A stretch of DNA of 64,000 bases from Sphaerolaimus hirsutus (Eukaryota > Nematoda > Chromadorea > Monhysterida > Sphaerolaimidae), in the NCBI GenBank assembly GCA_964036195.1, contig OZ038452.1, forward strand, positions 2,170,001-2,234,000, written 5' to 3'. Made by a program: the position numbers and the translations under genes. Numbering within the stretch: the first letter of the stretch is position 1; each line of letters opens with the position of its first letter. Of this stretch, positions 21,734 through 33,302 are shown one piece after another. Below the pieces are notes generated by a model. That model was not told where the DNA came from, did not search any database, and saw nothing but the letters and a program-made list of their open reading frames with translations.

Positions 21734-23156
21734 CAACGATGGCAAAAACACACATATTAAATACGGAAACTCAATGAGTTTCCGTGTTTTTGTTTAACAC
21801 GGAAACACGGAAACTCAGCAATTTTGAAAAACACGGAAACTCAAATGAGTTTTTTTCCAGAGAACACGGAAACACGGAAACACAGAAAATATGGGAATTT
21901 TTTGAGTTTTTTTCAGGCACATGATTTGAACTGAACAATGTGAGTATGAACATACATAATGTATGTGTGTATAGTATTTTTTATGTATTTACATGAGTCA
22001 GTTAATCAGGCTCTCAATAAACATGTTTCTGATGAGCTGACATGGTTTTTGCAAAAGAATGTGATGATTTGATGAAGAAAAAAGATTTTGCTGCTGTCAA
22101 GTTTTGGTGCGGTAGGCATCTCCATATGAAGCCATTTTCTCTTGAACGTGATTTTTTGTTGAAATTTAATATGAGGTGTTTTGGGGCGGGTAAGTAGTTC
22201 AGATACGTTGAAGGCTTCAACGGATGTGCATGTTCAAGTATAGTTGCAGTTTAATCACACAGTACAACATACAGTGCACATCCATTGAAGTATTTTATTG
22301 TAAATACAGTGTGAATTGTCGTTTTTTGACATTTTGTTGATGCTTATGCTGTGGAGTGGACATGCTTATTTTTTTGATTTTGTGAACTGTGTGGACATTT
22401 TTGTGGACTTTTTGACACATGAACAAATGCAGATCCTCAATATGTGGAACATCTATATCAGCAAAACCTATAGCAAAACGTATACCGTATTACCTCGAAA
22501 TACCCCCAGGGGGTTTATTATTTCGCCAGCAAAATTTGAGGGGGGGATAATTCGAGGGGGGGGTTTATTCGAGGGGGGGGTCTATTATTTCGCCAGAAAT
22601 TTTCGGAAATTCCCCGTACGCGGACGTAGAAAAATCGAACAATTACATTGATGTATATGTGTTTATATGCATATATAACTGTATATACACAAAAACCCTT
22701 CCCTAACGTCACTTAATCATTAGTTTTAACGTGTGTTCTGCATTGTACAGATCACAAACTGCGGTATTTGTCATGTACGTTCACGTTACACTCAATCTTA
22801 GGGGGGGTATTTCGAGGGGGGGGTTTATTATTTCCTCAGCCGAAATTTAGGGGGGGTATTTCGAGGGGGGGGTTAATTCAAGGGGGGGGTTAATTCGAGG
22901 TAATACGGTATATGATAAGAAAAACCCTGTTTTCACATCAAAATGCTGTAAACTGCAACTTTTTGTAAGAAAACTTGAGTTTTTACCAAAAAAACTTGAG
23001 TTTTTACAAGAAAACTTGAGTTTATTCAAAAAACACTGGAAAAAAAACACGGAAACTCAAGTTTTTTTCATGAAAAAAACTCAAAACACAGGTATTCATT
23101 TTTGAAAAACTCAAAACACAGAAAGTGTTTTTTATTTGAGAACTTACCCATCGTTG
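21734..23156. mobile_element. hAT-like CAACGATGG element, TSD CCCCTCAC
   Basis: The ends CAACGATGGCAAAAACAC and ACTTACCCATCGTTG are flanked by perfect CCCCTCAC (21726-21733, 23157-23164). CACGGAAACTCA words dominate the left arm and AAAACTTGAGTTTT words the right. The copy at 28531-29669 matches it in reverse complement and lacks the MITE at 22485-22908. Confidence 0.92.
22485..22908. mobile_element. TA-flanked MITE nested in hAT-like element
   Basis: CCGTATTACCTCGAAATACC at the left, inverted at the right, bordered by TA. The related host copy near 28815 (reverse complement) lacks the insert, giving an empty-site comparison. The interior is nearly identical to 45630-46052. Confidence 0.88.
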
Positions 23157-23639
23157 CCCCTCACGCACATCTGCCCAGTACGAAATGACATTACATTACA
23201 TTTTGACCGTGTTTTTCGCTTCACACTTGTGAGTGAAGTGAAAAAGAGTTGCACAATGACATTAGTTAAGTTTTTGTCACTTCACACATATTTGAACATC
23301 ACTTGAAAAAGTGTCAAGTGAAAAAACGGTGGATAATGGCTATTTTTGACCATTTTTTTCACTTGACACTTTTTCAAGTGATTTTCAGATATCAGTGAAG
23401 TGAAAAAAGCTGTGCAATAACATTATTGACCATCTGTCCAGTACGCAAACATCATCAGCCATGTAAGTACCGGGCAGATGTGTGTGGCACACACAATTTT
23501 GTGCGTACCGGGCGTTTGTGCGTGCCAGGCATTTGTGCATATGAGGCCTGGCCCGATGCATCGCAGATGACCGCACAAATGCTGCACAAATCACTTGTGC
23601 AAACAAAAACACTCATTGGCCAGCGAATATTACCATAAC

Positions 23640-23760
23640 TTTTAAGCGACCTGTTTTTCCCCCAACCCAAAATGAGAAGTGAGAAGTGAGAAGTGAAATG
23701 GCAAAGGCGAAGTAAAAGTGCAAAGGCCAAGTGAAATGGCAAGTGAAATGCAAAACCTAT
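23640..23760. repeat. GAGAAGTGAAATGGCAAA degenerate repeat
   Basis: The same AGTGAAATGGCAAAGGCGAAG wording occurs at 12240-12400, 13770-13860 (inverted) and 56650-56720, marking a family or simple tandem shared by these regions. Confidence 0.55.
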
Positions 23761-24652
23761 ATATGACAAGAAAAACGCTGTTTCCACATGAAAATGCTGT
23801 AAAGTGCAACTCTTTGTATAAATTATGAAGTTTTAACCCAAATTAAAAAGCGTGCATGGCAGCTGGGGCGCCTTTGGGCCCTCGCACTTGGGTGTTACAG
23901 AATGCTAGTCCAACTAGTGTATCAAAACGCTTAATGTGCTGCACCCATAGGGGATTTTGGGGTTAGCATTTTGGGGGGGGGGGTTCGCCAGTCAGCGCGT
24001 GTTAATAACTCGGGAACAACTTGGCGAAAAATGTTGAAATTTGGATATATTATGGTTTCAGGTCGGGGCTCTTTCAGATTTCGACGATTTTTTTCTACGA
24101 CCCCCAGACCGGAGAACACTGTCGTTTGCGTTTTTTGTGTGTCGCCGAGAACATGCAAACTTTGAACATCAATAGCTCGGTCATTTGTGAACCGATTTTA
24201 GTCATAGATATGTTAAAATGATCACAAATGTTCGGAGAGTACATTTCTGAGGTCGTATCGGAGATACACATTTGTTTATATATCGAATTAGCCCGATTTC
24301 GAAATGCAAAATTTCCGCAAAAGTTTGCTTTTTGAACATGCTATCCTATTTTCCTGATCAAGAGAAACTCAATGAAACAAAAATGAGTTCGATATCTCTT
24401 TCCGATCAAAAGTTATGGCGCTTCAAACTTTTCCCTCCCATCCACATAAATAATCACATGCATGCAACTTCAAAACTCTATATCTCAGCCATTTCTCAGC
24501 CGATTTTCACTGATGAACACTCAAAATGATCAGAATGACATGTAGATATCATTTTTATCCACAGTTTGTATTTATTTGTATGCATTTTCATTATGACAAT
24601 TTAATTCAAGAGTTTGCATTAATTTCTTGTATGGGAAATCTGCTGCAATATA

Positions 24653-25988
24653 CCCTAAATCCTCGAATAAGACCCCAGGGGAGTTATTTTTTCGTCAGAC
24701 GTTTTGGAGGGGGGAGTTATTCAAGCGGGGGAGTTATTCGAGGGGAGGAGTTATTATTTCCTCAGGAAACTTGGACTTAATTCATTGTATGGATGCAGCA
24801 TGTAAACTTGTGTAATTCCGGTATTTCACTGTCCAACAACAACAAAACAATGTGTATACACCAGAGTTGTGCAAATACTGGTATTTTTGGAAAACGTAAA
24901 CGTAAACGTAAATACCTTTTCGAAATCAAAAGTATAAATACTAAAACGTAAGGTATTTTTAAAATACCAAGGAATACGTAAAAAAAAACGTAAACGTAAA
25001 AAATTTACACACACACGGTATCTGCCATTGTGCTTTGGAAAATACCATTATTTTCACCTTTAGATGGGTCAATCGCTCCATCTGTACCCCTTTCTGTTGT
25101 AAGTGGCCAAATCCAACTACACTGGTGATTCTGGGGGAGTCCCAGATCCTGTAAAATGCTTTGTAAAATGTCAAATGGCATTCAAAGTGTCTAAAGTCAT
25201 GCAAAATGCCCTGGAAGGTGGCAAATCTTTGCATTTTGCTGGGCATTTTACATGAGTTTTGACATTTGCATGAAATTTTAAATTTTACAGGGCATATTAC
25301 AGAGTCTGGGATTGGCACCAGATCTTGCACTCGCCCTGCCAGTACAAAACGTGTGCTACTCACAGTTGTTGTAAGTGGCGTCGTCGGAATTCATCACAAA
25401 AAAATTTATACGCAAGGCTCCACAAACAAACAAAAATGTCTGTGTTCAGCATTTGAACACATTTATGAATATGTACCCAGTATTCCATGTGTAAGTGCAA
25501 GCGTGAAGTCACTTTTTTCGTACCGCTTTTTTGTATGTATAACATGCTACCTTTATGCAAAAACATAAGAATATTGTTGGCTGCAGGTGGTGCATCCCAT
25601 TTGACCATGTCCACGTGTGAACGTTCACAAGTTTTTTTACGTTTTCCTTAGTACCCGGGTATTTTGGTCAGGAAAACGTAACAAAACGTAATGGTATTTT
25701 TGGAAAACGTAAACGTAAACGTAAGTATAAATACCCGAATAACCGGGTATTTCGGGTAAACGTAAATACGTTTTTCCAACTCTGGTATACACTGCATACA
25801 CAATATTATCTGATATCGCTGATTCTTCTATAGTTTTGTATTGTATCCTTTTCATCAGAAGTAAGAGTTATTTAAGAGGGGGGAGTTATTCAAGGGGGGG
25901 AGTTATTTTTTCCTCACCCCGCCAGCAGGGGGGACTTATTCAAGGGGGGGAGTTATTCGAGGGGGGGGTCTTATTCGAGGATTTGCGG
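24653..25988. mobile_element. TA-flanked MITE, interrupted
   Basis: CCCTAAATCCTCGAATAAGA at 24653 and TCTTATTCGAGGATTTGCGG ending at 25988 are inverted, with TA on both sides. It is the same family as 8092-8499. Its middle is occupied by the CAGAGTTG element 24862-25784. Confidence 0.82.
24862..25784. mobile_element. hAT-like CAGAGTTG element, TSD GTATACAC
   Basis: The ends CAGAGTTGTGCAAATACTGG and CAACTCTG are flanked by perfect GTATACAC (24854-24861, 25785-25792), fitting nTnnnnAn. Arms of AAACGTAAACGTAAACGTAA type. The interior segment 25440-25555 (GTGTTCAGCATTTGAACACA...) recurs at 33510-33612 beside, not inside, another family member. Confidence 0.92.
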
Positions 25989-26932
25989 TAGGCATAATCT
26001 GGTCCTAAAAATGAAATCTCCATGTTATTCTGATCATTTTAAGTGTTCATCAGTGAAAATCGGCTGAGAAATGGCCGAGATATGGAGTTTTGAAGTTGCA
26101 TGCATGTGCTTACCTATTTATGTGGATGGTAGGGAAAAGTTTGAAGCGCCATAACTTTTGATCGGAAAGAGATATCGATCTAATTTTTGTTTCTTTGAGT
26201 TTCTCTCGATCAGGAGAATAGGATAGCATGTTCAAAAAGCAAACTTTTGCGGAAATTTTGCATTTAGAAATCGGGCTAAATCGATATATAAACAAATGTT
26301 TATCTCCGATTTGACCTCAGAAATGAACTCTCCGAACATTTGTGATCATTTTAACATGTGATTTTATGACTAAAATCGGTTCTCAAATGACTGAGCTATT
26401 GATGTTCAAAGTTTGCATGTTCTCGGCGACACCCAAAAAAACGCAAATGACAGTGTTTTTATAGACCCCCCTATCTCCGGTCTGGGGGTCGTAGAAAAAT
26501 CGTCGAAATATGAAAGAGCCCCAACCTGAAACCATAATATATCCAAATTTCAACATTTTTCGCCAAGCGGTTCCCGAGTTATTAACAGTGAACGGGCGAA
26601 CGAACCCCCCCCCCCAAAAAAAAAAATGCTAACCCCAAAATCCCCTATGGGTGCACCTCGCTGTACATTGAGCGTTTTGTCTGCCTAAACCTGATCATCA
26701 ACCCGTTAACCAATGATCAAACCGGAACCGGATTCCAAACCCGAAGCTGGTAAACTAACTCTCCACCCGCCATAACGGCGCAGTTCTTTGGCTCCCCATG
26801 CCTGCGGCGTCACAATGCGAAATTTTGTGGAGGCCGTGTTGGATTTGCATTTTGGCCGGACATGTTGGAAGCATGCCAATTTCATGTATGTGACGACTGA
26901 CGAGTGGTGTGATAAAAAGTACTTCTGTATAT

Positions 26933-27443
26933 CAGAGTTGTTTAAAGTACCAAACTTTTTTCAAAGTACACGTAAACGTAAAGTATTTAGTTTTTACTCA
27001 CCCCTTGAGTACAGAAAACGTAAAGTATTTTTTTTTACTTTTACTCATGAGTAAACGTGAGTAAACTTACTTTTGCCAAGGGAAAACGTAAACGTGAGTA
27101 TTTTTGAGAAATGTCACCACAATTTTCACTCAAAATTCATTTTTATAAATTTTTGCTTATTTTGAGCAGTTTTTGGCTATAGGTATAATATATAATTTTT
27201 TTTACCATTTTTGACTTTTGTTCCCTATTTTTAGAATATTCTCTCTCTTTTTGCCCGTATATGCCATCAAAAATTGATATAGATAAATGACTATCTGAAT
27301 TACGTTTTCTGTACTCGAGTACTTTCAAAATGTATACGTAAATGTCAGTAGATAAACTTTTTGGGAGGAAAAGTAAACGTATTTACTCAGTACTCGAGTA
27401 TACGTAATTGTCGAGTAAAAGTAAATACGTTTTAACAACTATG
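26933..27443. mobile_element. CAGAGTTG element, diverged copy
   Basis: CAGAGTTGTTTAAAGTACC at the left and TTTTAACAACTATG at the right, flanked by CTGTATAT and CTGTCTAC (6 of 8 matching). The arms use ACTCGAGTA and TTTACTC words in place of the usual repeats, so it represents a separate subfamily like the one at 60589. Confidence 0.65.
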
Positions 27444-27497
27444 CTGTCTACGAAAAATCCATATACAACGTAATTTAAGCAAGATAATTGTTGAAAC

Positions 27498-28159
27498 TAA
27501 GGTGTCAAATAAAAAATTTTACGGAAAACGGAAACGGAAGAAAATTTTCAGCGGCCGGAAAACGGAAAGGAAAACGGAAAAAATTTGCACCTGGCGGAAT
27601 ACGGAAACGGAAAAAAAATTTCAGTGGGTGGAAAACGGAAAAAGAGGCCAGAAAAACGGAAACGGAAAAATCAAATTTGCATGGAAATGGAAAAACGTGC
27701 TGGCATTTTGCCAGAAAACAGATAAAATTTGCTGAAATTTTGCTGAAAGTGGAAAAAATTTGCAGTAATTTTGCTGGAAACAGAAAAAATGTTACATCAT
27801 TGACAATCTGCATGAATTTTAATCATATCATTTTAATCATTTTAAACAGATCATAAAACAGAAAGTTGAGCCAGAAAAAGGTAAAATGAGGCGGAAAAAT
27901 GGAAAATTGAGGCGGAAAATGGAAAAAAAGGTGGAAAAACTGGAAATTGAGGCGGAAAACGGAAAAAAGTGGAAAAACTGAAAATTTAGCCGGAAAACAG
28001 AAAATGAGCCGGAGAAAAGGAAATGGAAAAAAGTTACTGGAAAACGGAACGGAAAACGGGAAAAAAAATTCAGCAGCCGGAAAACGGAACGGAAAACGGA
28101 AAAACATTTGCCTGCAGAAAACGGAAACGGAAAACGGGACACGGAAATTTGACACCCTA
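27498..28159. mobile_element. hAT-like TAGGGTGTC element (ACGGAAAACGG arms), TSD GTTGAAAC
   Basis: The ends TAAGGTGTCAAAT and ATTTGACACCCTA are flanked by perfect GTTGAAAC (27490-27497, 28160-28167). The whole interior is made of GGAAAACGGAAACGG-type words, purine-rich on this strand. The copy at 34651-35267 is in the opposite orientation. No coding capacity beyond repeat-driven frames. Confidence 0.9.
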
Positions 28160-28167
28160 GTTGAAAC

Positions 28168-28431
28168 CAACAATTTCGATATAATTCTTCAACAGTTCAC
28201 AATCCAGTGACCATTTTCGATTATATCTCATTTATAAATACAGTAGCCAACGCAGTGACAGACAGCGACACAATGACGCCATAACAATTGATGCATGAAA
28301 AAATAAATTTAAAAACAATCTTTGGCCCAATTATCTGTGTCACTGCAGTTGAATAGCTGATATTTATAACAAATATCACATGAAAACCTCATTACAACTA
28401 AAATCCGCACTGGAATGTTTCTAGCGTACAG
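28168..28431. other. Spacer between hAT-like element and exon
   Basis: AT-rich; probable intron ending at the acceptor at 28431. Nothing else recognised. Confidence 0.35.
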
Positions 28432-28539
28432 GAAAACGTCACTGGAGGACTATATGAAGACTGGCTGGGCTCCTCTGACCTACGGCCTGGTTTCGCAGTA
28501 TTCTACTCTTTCAGACATAATGGACATGCTCAACGATGG
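28432..28539 (+). CDS. Candidate exon whose donor lies in a transposon end
   Basis: After the acceptor TTTCTAGCGTACAG the frame reads KTSLEDYMKTGWAPLTYG...STLSDIMDML and then enters the hAT-like TIR, where AACGATGG|GTAAGT is a near-perfect donor. If the donor is used, the exon gains Asn-Asp-Gly codons from the element. If not, the frame was simply split by the insertion and resumes at 29678. The protein is unrecognised. Confidence 0.45.
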
Positions 28540-29669
28540 GTAAGTTCTCAAATAAAAAATACTTTCTGTGTTTTGAGTTTTTCAAAAATGAATACCTGTG
28601 TTTTGAGTTTTTTTCATGAAAAAAACTTGAGTTTCCGTGTTTTATTTCTGTGTTTTTTGAAAAAACTCAAGTTTTCTTGTAAAAACTCAAGTTTTTTGTA
28701 AAAACTCAAGTTTTTTAGTAAAAACTCAAGTTTTTTGGTAAAAACTCAAGTTTTCTTACAAAACGTTGAATTTTACAGCATTTTGATGTGAAACAGGGGT
28801 TTTCTTATCATATATAGGTTTTGCTACAGGATTTGCTGAAATAGATGTTCCACATATTGAGCATCTGCATATTCAATCAGGTGTTAAAAAGACACACAAA
28901 AATGTCCACAACAGTCCACAAAATCAAAAAATAATCATGTCCACTCCACAGCATAAGCATAAAAATGTCAAAAAACGACAATTCACACTGTAAATACAAT
29001 AAAATACTTCAATGGATGTGCACTGTATGTTGTACTGTATGAGTGAAACTGCATCTATTATACTTGAACATGCACATCCGTTGAAGCCTTCAACGTATCT
29101 GAACTAGTTACCCGTCCCAAAACACCTCATATTAAATTTCAACAAAAAATCACGTTCAAAAGAAAATGGGTTCATACGGAGATGCCTAGCACCGAATATC
29201 ACTGGGCACTGGCTTAAGGGACCCTCCACACTGTCAGTGGAAACTGGCATGCTAAGTACACCGCCTTGTCTCCAAAACCACACCGAAACTTGACAGCAGC
29301 AAAATCTTTTTTCTTCAACAAATCATCATTTCTTTTTGCAAAAACCATGTCAGCTCATCAGAAACATGTTTATTGAGAGCCTGATCAACTAACTCATGTA
29401 AATACATATTAAAATACGATACACACAATAGACATACATTATGTACCTTTGCACATACTCACATTGTTCAGTTCAAATCATGCCTGGAAAAAAACTCAAA
29501 AAACATTTCCGTATTTTCTGTGTTTCCGTGTTTCCGTGTTCTCCGAAAAAAAACTCATTTGAGTTTCCGTGTTTTTCAAAATTGCTGAGTTTCCGTGTTT
29601 CCGTGTTAAACAAAAACACGGAAACTCAATGAGTTTCCGTATTTAATATGTGTGTTTTTGCCATCGTTG
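28531..29669. mobile_element. hAT-like CAACGATGG element (reverse orientation), TSD GACATGCT
   Basis: CAACGATGGGTAAGTTCTCA at the left and TTTTTGCCATCGTTG at the right are flanked by perfect GACATGCT (28523-28530, 29670-29677). Its sequence is the reverse complement of 21734-23156 without the TA MITE. It splits an exon-like frame (28432-28530). Confidence 0.92.
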
Positions 29670-29677
29670 GACATGCT

Positions 29678-30095
29678 TTTATGTACACCTTTATGGACCT
29701 GCAATAGCACTTGTCACTTGCATTGTTACGTATTACGTAAACCCTCACAATCGGTGCCTACGTAGCACTTTTGTAATTTCATTTTTGTAAAAAAATATGA
29801 CTTTGCGGATAGAAAAAACTATCCAAACTCACTAGCGTCAATTTCACTATTTTAACGGGTTTGGAACTACACTAGAAGTGCTCGCATCCACATTTGCAAA
29901 CCTCGCTCATGTACAGTTATGTGGTGATATTTTACATTTTATATTGTGGTATTTTCAATTTGTTGCCTAGAGACTGGGCATTTATATTGTGTAAAATCCT
30001 TCCCCGTCCTTATCGTTTTTTTCTTGTTAATACACATCATGTTGCACGATTCATTATTCAGATGGTAATGCGTATGAATTTTCCTTGGCTATTTA
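29678..30095. other. Spacer, nothing firm
   Basis: The first 100 bp continue the open frame of the split exon (to TAG near 29763). The remainder is AT-rich without recognisable features. Confidence 0.35.
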
Positions 30096-30312
30096 CACAG
30101 GTCCCGGCCGGGGACCGGGACCCGGCAAAAAAATAAATTTTTTTCAAAAGTGAATAATTGGCGTGTATGGGTTATTTGCATGTTAATAAGGTGAATTATC
30201 ACCAAATTAGCATACACAAAAATTTTGCAAGACGGTTATACCCGCCAATGCATATTCTTTGGGCGGGTGTGTAAAATTATTCCAATTAGTCTCAAATTTG
30301 GCAGATGTGTAC

Positions 30313-30828
30313 TCCTTCATTTAGTGAGTAGCCAAAATTCCAGCATGCCAAATTTTAGCTCCACGTGGTTACCGGTTTTTATTTTATTCATATTTTGATT
30401 TTTTTCGATCACTGTATTTTTGTATAGTGATCGAAATCCTGCCGGGGCCCGGTCCCCGGCAATGTTGAAATAGCCCTGACTGGGGTCAAACGTCCCCAGT
30501 GAGAAAAATTTTTTTTCAGTAAACAAAGAATTTTTGTCCCTGACCGGGGACGTTCGTCCCCGGCAGGGGACTAAAAATTTGTCCTCTGCCGGGGACGAAC
30601 GTCCCTGGTCGGGGGCCAAAATTCTTTGTTTACTGAAAAAAATTTTCTCACCGGGGACGTTTGACCCTGGTCGGGGCCATTTTGACATTGCCGGGGACCG
30701 GGCCCCGGCAGGATTTCTATCACTATACAAAAATACAGTGATCGAAAAAAATTAAAGTATGAATAAAATGAAAACCGGTAACCGCCCGGAGCTCAAATTT
30801 GGCATGCATACTCACTAAACAAAGGAGT
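30313..30828. repeat. Inner palindrome with GGGGACGTTCGTCCCC core
   Basis: Arms of about 250 bp meet near 30575. CCTGCCGGGGCCCGG, TCACTGTATTTTTGTATAGTGAT and GGGGACGTTCGTCCCC are short palindromes inside the large one. The GC-rich core is flanked by AT-rich tracts, so cruciform extrusion is plausible. Confidence 0.8.
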
Positions 30829-30829
30829 A

Positions 30830-31435
30830 CCGTATTTCTCCGATCAAAGCACCCCCCCGTTCAAAGCTCCCGGGGTGCTATGCTGGGTATTATGTTCCGT
30901 ATAAAGCACCCGGGTGCTTTACATTTCACAAAAAAAAATTTGGTAATCATCTGTTGCCTCACCTAAATGATATTGCCGAGAGGAAAGTTTGGAAGACCAT
31001 CTGTTGCATAAGAGTTTTTTGCGTTGCGCGCGGCGTGCTCTGTGCACGCCTATGCCTATTTAATTGCATCGCGTGGCGCGCGGCGTTCTTTTGCGTGCTG
31101 CGGCGAAATCAAACAGTTGAAGTGGTGCTTGAGTTCAAAGATTTGTGGGTCATGGGATTGTTGCAAAAGCATTGCAACCTTACTAATCACAGATTTGCAA
31201 CACATAGTTAGGTAGATACAGTTAGTATCATACAACTTTAAAAAGGAGAATAGAGAGTCATGGTGAAGGCAAATGATCGCGCTTACCTTAGTATTTTATT
31301 GGTGTCAAACAAAACATAGTATAGCACCCTGTGATTTGCATTGCACCAGGGTGCTATACATGGCACTTCAAAATTAGTTTGAAAATAGCTCCAATTTTGT
31401 AAAGACAAGGGGGTGCTTTGATCGGAGAAATACGG
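30830..31435. mobile_element. TA-flanked MITE, GATCAAAGCACCC type
   Basis: CCGTATTTCTCCGATCAAAG and its inverted copy, with TA at 30828-30829 and 31436-31437. The opposite arm of the surrounding palindrome (near 30310) preserves the unoccupied TA, proving the insertion. The interior has a GC-rich patch (GTTGCGCGCGGCGTGCTC). Confidence 0.9.
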
Positions 31436-31865
31436 TACACGCATGCCAAATTTGAGATTAATCGGAATAATTTTACACACCCGCCCAAAAAATATGCATC
31501 GGCGGGTGTAACCGTCTTGCAAAAATTTTGTGCATGCTAATTTGGTGATAATTCACCTTATTAACATGCAAATAACCCATACACGCCAATTATTCGTTGT
31601 TGACTAAAAATTATTTTTTGCCGGGTCCCGGTCCCCGGCCATTTTCCTTCGCAATTGACATTAACAACATTTTGAGGTGAGTGGAAAATTGTAAACCCAT
31701 CTAAATAGACGTGATCGATTTGGTGCTTGTATTTGCAATTTAATGATCTAGCAAAAGCTAGCCAGTAAAGCACTGCACTGCACTACCATAACTGTTCAAA
31801 AAATCATTTTGTGATTACACATCATGTTATTTACCTCCAACGGAGGGTAGGTATACCTCAAATAT

Positions 31866-32334
31866 GAGGTACCGTATTTTTTCTAATAGAAGAGTGTCAT
31901 TCTATTTTTTCATCAACTTCTTTACCTGCCATTCTATTGGAGGCTGCCGTTCTATTTTTTTCACCAAAATTTTTCACACATTTTTCATTTGAACATTACC
32001 TAAATCCTATTTGTAAACTCGGCGGACATTAATTCATTCATATACTCCGGTTACTCTACACCCTGCACGCGTGGTTCCCGCTGGAAGTGTGCCAACAATG
32101 GTTAACGCGTCCGAGTTTCATAAAAAGATGACAAAATTGATTGTTGTTATAATGTTATTCCTTAACATATTCACATCGATGAATTTTTTTCATTTTTTAC
32201 GGAAATCGCATGACTTAACAATCATTGGCACGCTTCCAACACGAGACATAAATCAGTGCAACAGCAGAGTATCATGTACGCCGAGTATACATTCATTCAT
32301 CAACAATATCACTGGTGGCTACTGGTGGTCATGG
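31866..32334. repeat. AATAGAAG/TATACTCCGG repeat, copy 2
   Basis: 31866 begins CCGTATTTTTTCTAATAGAAG, a left end like 14200. 32041-32289 matches 14481-14730 closely. TTCATTCA occurs on both sides of the latter (32033-32040 and 32292-32299), consistent with an 8-bp duplication. Confidence 0.65.
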
Positions 32335-32342
32335 ATATCCAC

Positions 32343-33302
32343 TAGTGATGGAATGGCGCCATGGCGCTGGCGCCATTTGAGGGCGCCAAAGGGCGCCACT
32401 TCTGTGGCGCCCTTGGCGCCTGGCGCCCACTTTCTGAAAGGCGCCACTTCTGTGGCGCCCTTGGCGCCTGGTTCCCACTTTCTGAAAGGCGCCATGGCGC
32501 CCTTGGCGCTTGCCGCCCTTTCTCCGTGGCGCCCTTGGCGCCTGGCGCCCGGCCCTAAAAGGGCGCCAAAATGGCGCCAGCATGGTTTTAAGGTGAGCGC
32601 TGCGTGAATGAATAAAAAAGAAAAAAACGGGTCTGTGAATGATCAAAATTCACTGGAAAATAGACAAAGTGGTGTGGGTGGATGTAATATATGTTTCATC
32701 CAATTTTTATCAGATGCGTGTTACGGATCAGAAGCTGAGCATGATAGACCGGTGAACTTGCAAACTCGTAAATCAACGGATTGAAATTATCGGAATTCCG
32801 TTGTCGTCCGCTTCAAGAAAACATATATTGGAAAATCTATTTGATGCGCATTCATTGTTTTGTCGAATGAGAATTTTCAAAGTATTTGAATTGAATATCA
32901 CGTGTGAGAACGGTTATTGCACAAAAGTTTGTTGCTAGTCTCATTTTTGCTGATTACATCATGGAGAACATGAATAAAGAAGTGAATGTGTGCACTACAG
33001 TGCTGGAGAAGCATTTTTAGCACACGCACGGTATTCTACTCGCTTTTTTATTCTGGCGCCATTGGCGCCTGGCGCCCTTCTTTTCAATTGGCGCCATGGC
33101 GCCCTTGGCGCTTGGCGACCTCTTTCCGTGGCGCCCTTGGCGCCTGGCGCCCACTTTCCGAATGGCGCCATGGCGCCATGGCGCCCTTGGCTCCTGGCGC
33201 CCTTTTTCTGTGGCGCCCTTGGCGCTTGGCGCCCAGTTTCCGAATGGCGCCATGGCGCCATTGGCGCCTGGCGCCCTTTTTTCTGGCGCTTTTCCATCAC
33301 TA
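32343..33302. mobile_element. hAT-like GGCGCC element, 960 bp, TSD ATATCCAC
   Basis: TAGTGATGGAATGGCGCC at the left, TTCCATCACTA at the right, flanked by perfect ATATCCAC (32335-32342, 33303-33310), fitting nTnnnnAn. The GGCGCC arms cover about 240 bp on each side; the 450-bp centre is AT-rich and unique. The cleanest complete copy of this family. Confidence 0.94.

Larger units (their letters stand above)
21637..23610. repeat. Foldback repeat with GCACAAATGCC arms, interrupted
   Basis: The left arm (GATGCATCGGCGG...TACGCACAAATGCC, 21650-21733 plus 23165-23185) recurs inverted at about 23430-23580 (GGGCGTTTGTGCG...CCCGATGCATCGC). A perfect-looking inner hairpin, CACTTGACACTTTTTCAAGTG, lies near 23300-23385. 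The left arm is split by the hAT-like element at 21734-23156, which is therefore younger. Confidence 0.7.
23922..26683. mobile_element. Long-arm inverted-repeat element, 2.8 kb, arms over 600 bp
   Basis: The arm 23922-24545 (CAAAACGCTTAATG...CCCATAGGGGATTTTGG...) is repeated inverted at about 25995-26683 (...CCAAAATCCCCTATGGG...). Shared blocks include GAAATTTGGATATATTATGG, AACATGCTATCCTATT and GATCAAAAGTTATGGCGC. The centre is occupied by a TA-flanked MITE with a hAT-like element inside it. The arms share wording with 63480-64000. Foldback-like; no protein recognised and no clear target duplication. Confidence 0.8.
30106..31640. mobile_element. Foldback element with CCGGGGACCGGG ends, containing a TA MITE
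   Basis: The left arm (GGCCGGGGACCGGGACCCGG..., 30106-30312) pairs with 31437-31640, and an inner palindrome (30313-30828) completes a structure that is almost one continuous 930-bp palindrome once the MITE at 30830-31435 is removed. The flanks show ATTTTCCTTGG (30078-30088) and ATTTTCCTTCG (31641-31651), a possible long target duplication offset by 17 bp on the left. No protein is encoded. Confidence 0.8.

Noticed and set aside
27502..28210. Lys/Arg/Phe-rich frames
   Set aside because: Translations of GGAAAACGG-type repeats in a TAGGGTGTC element.
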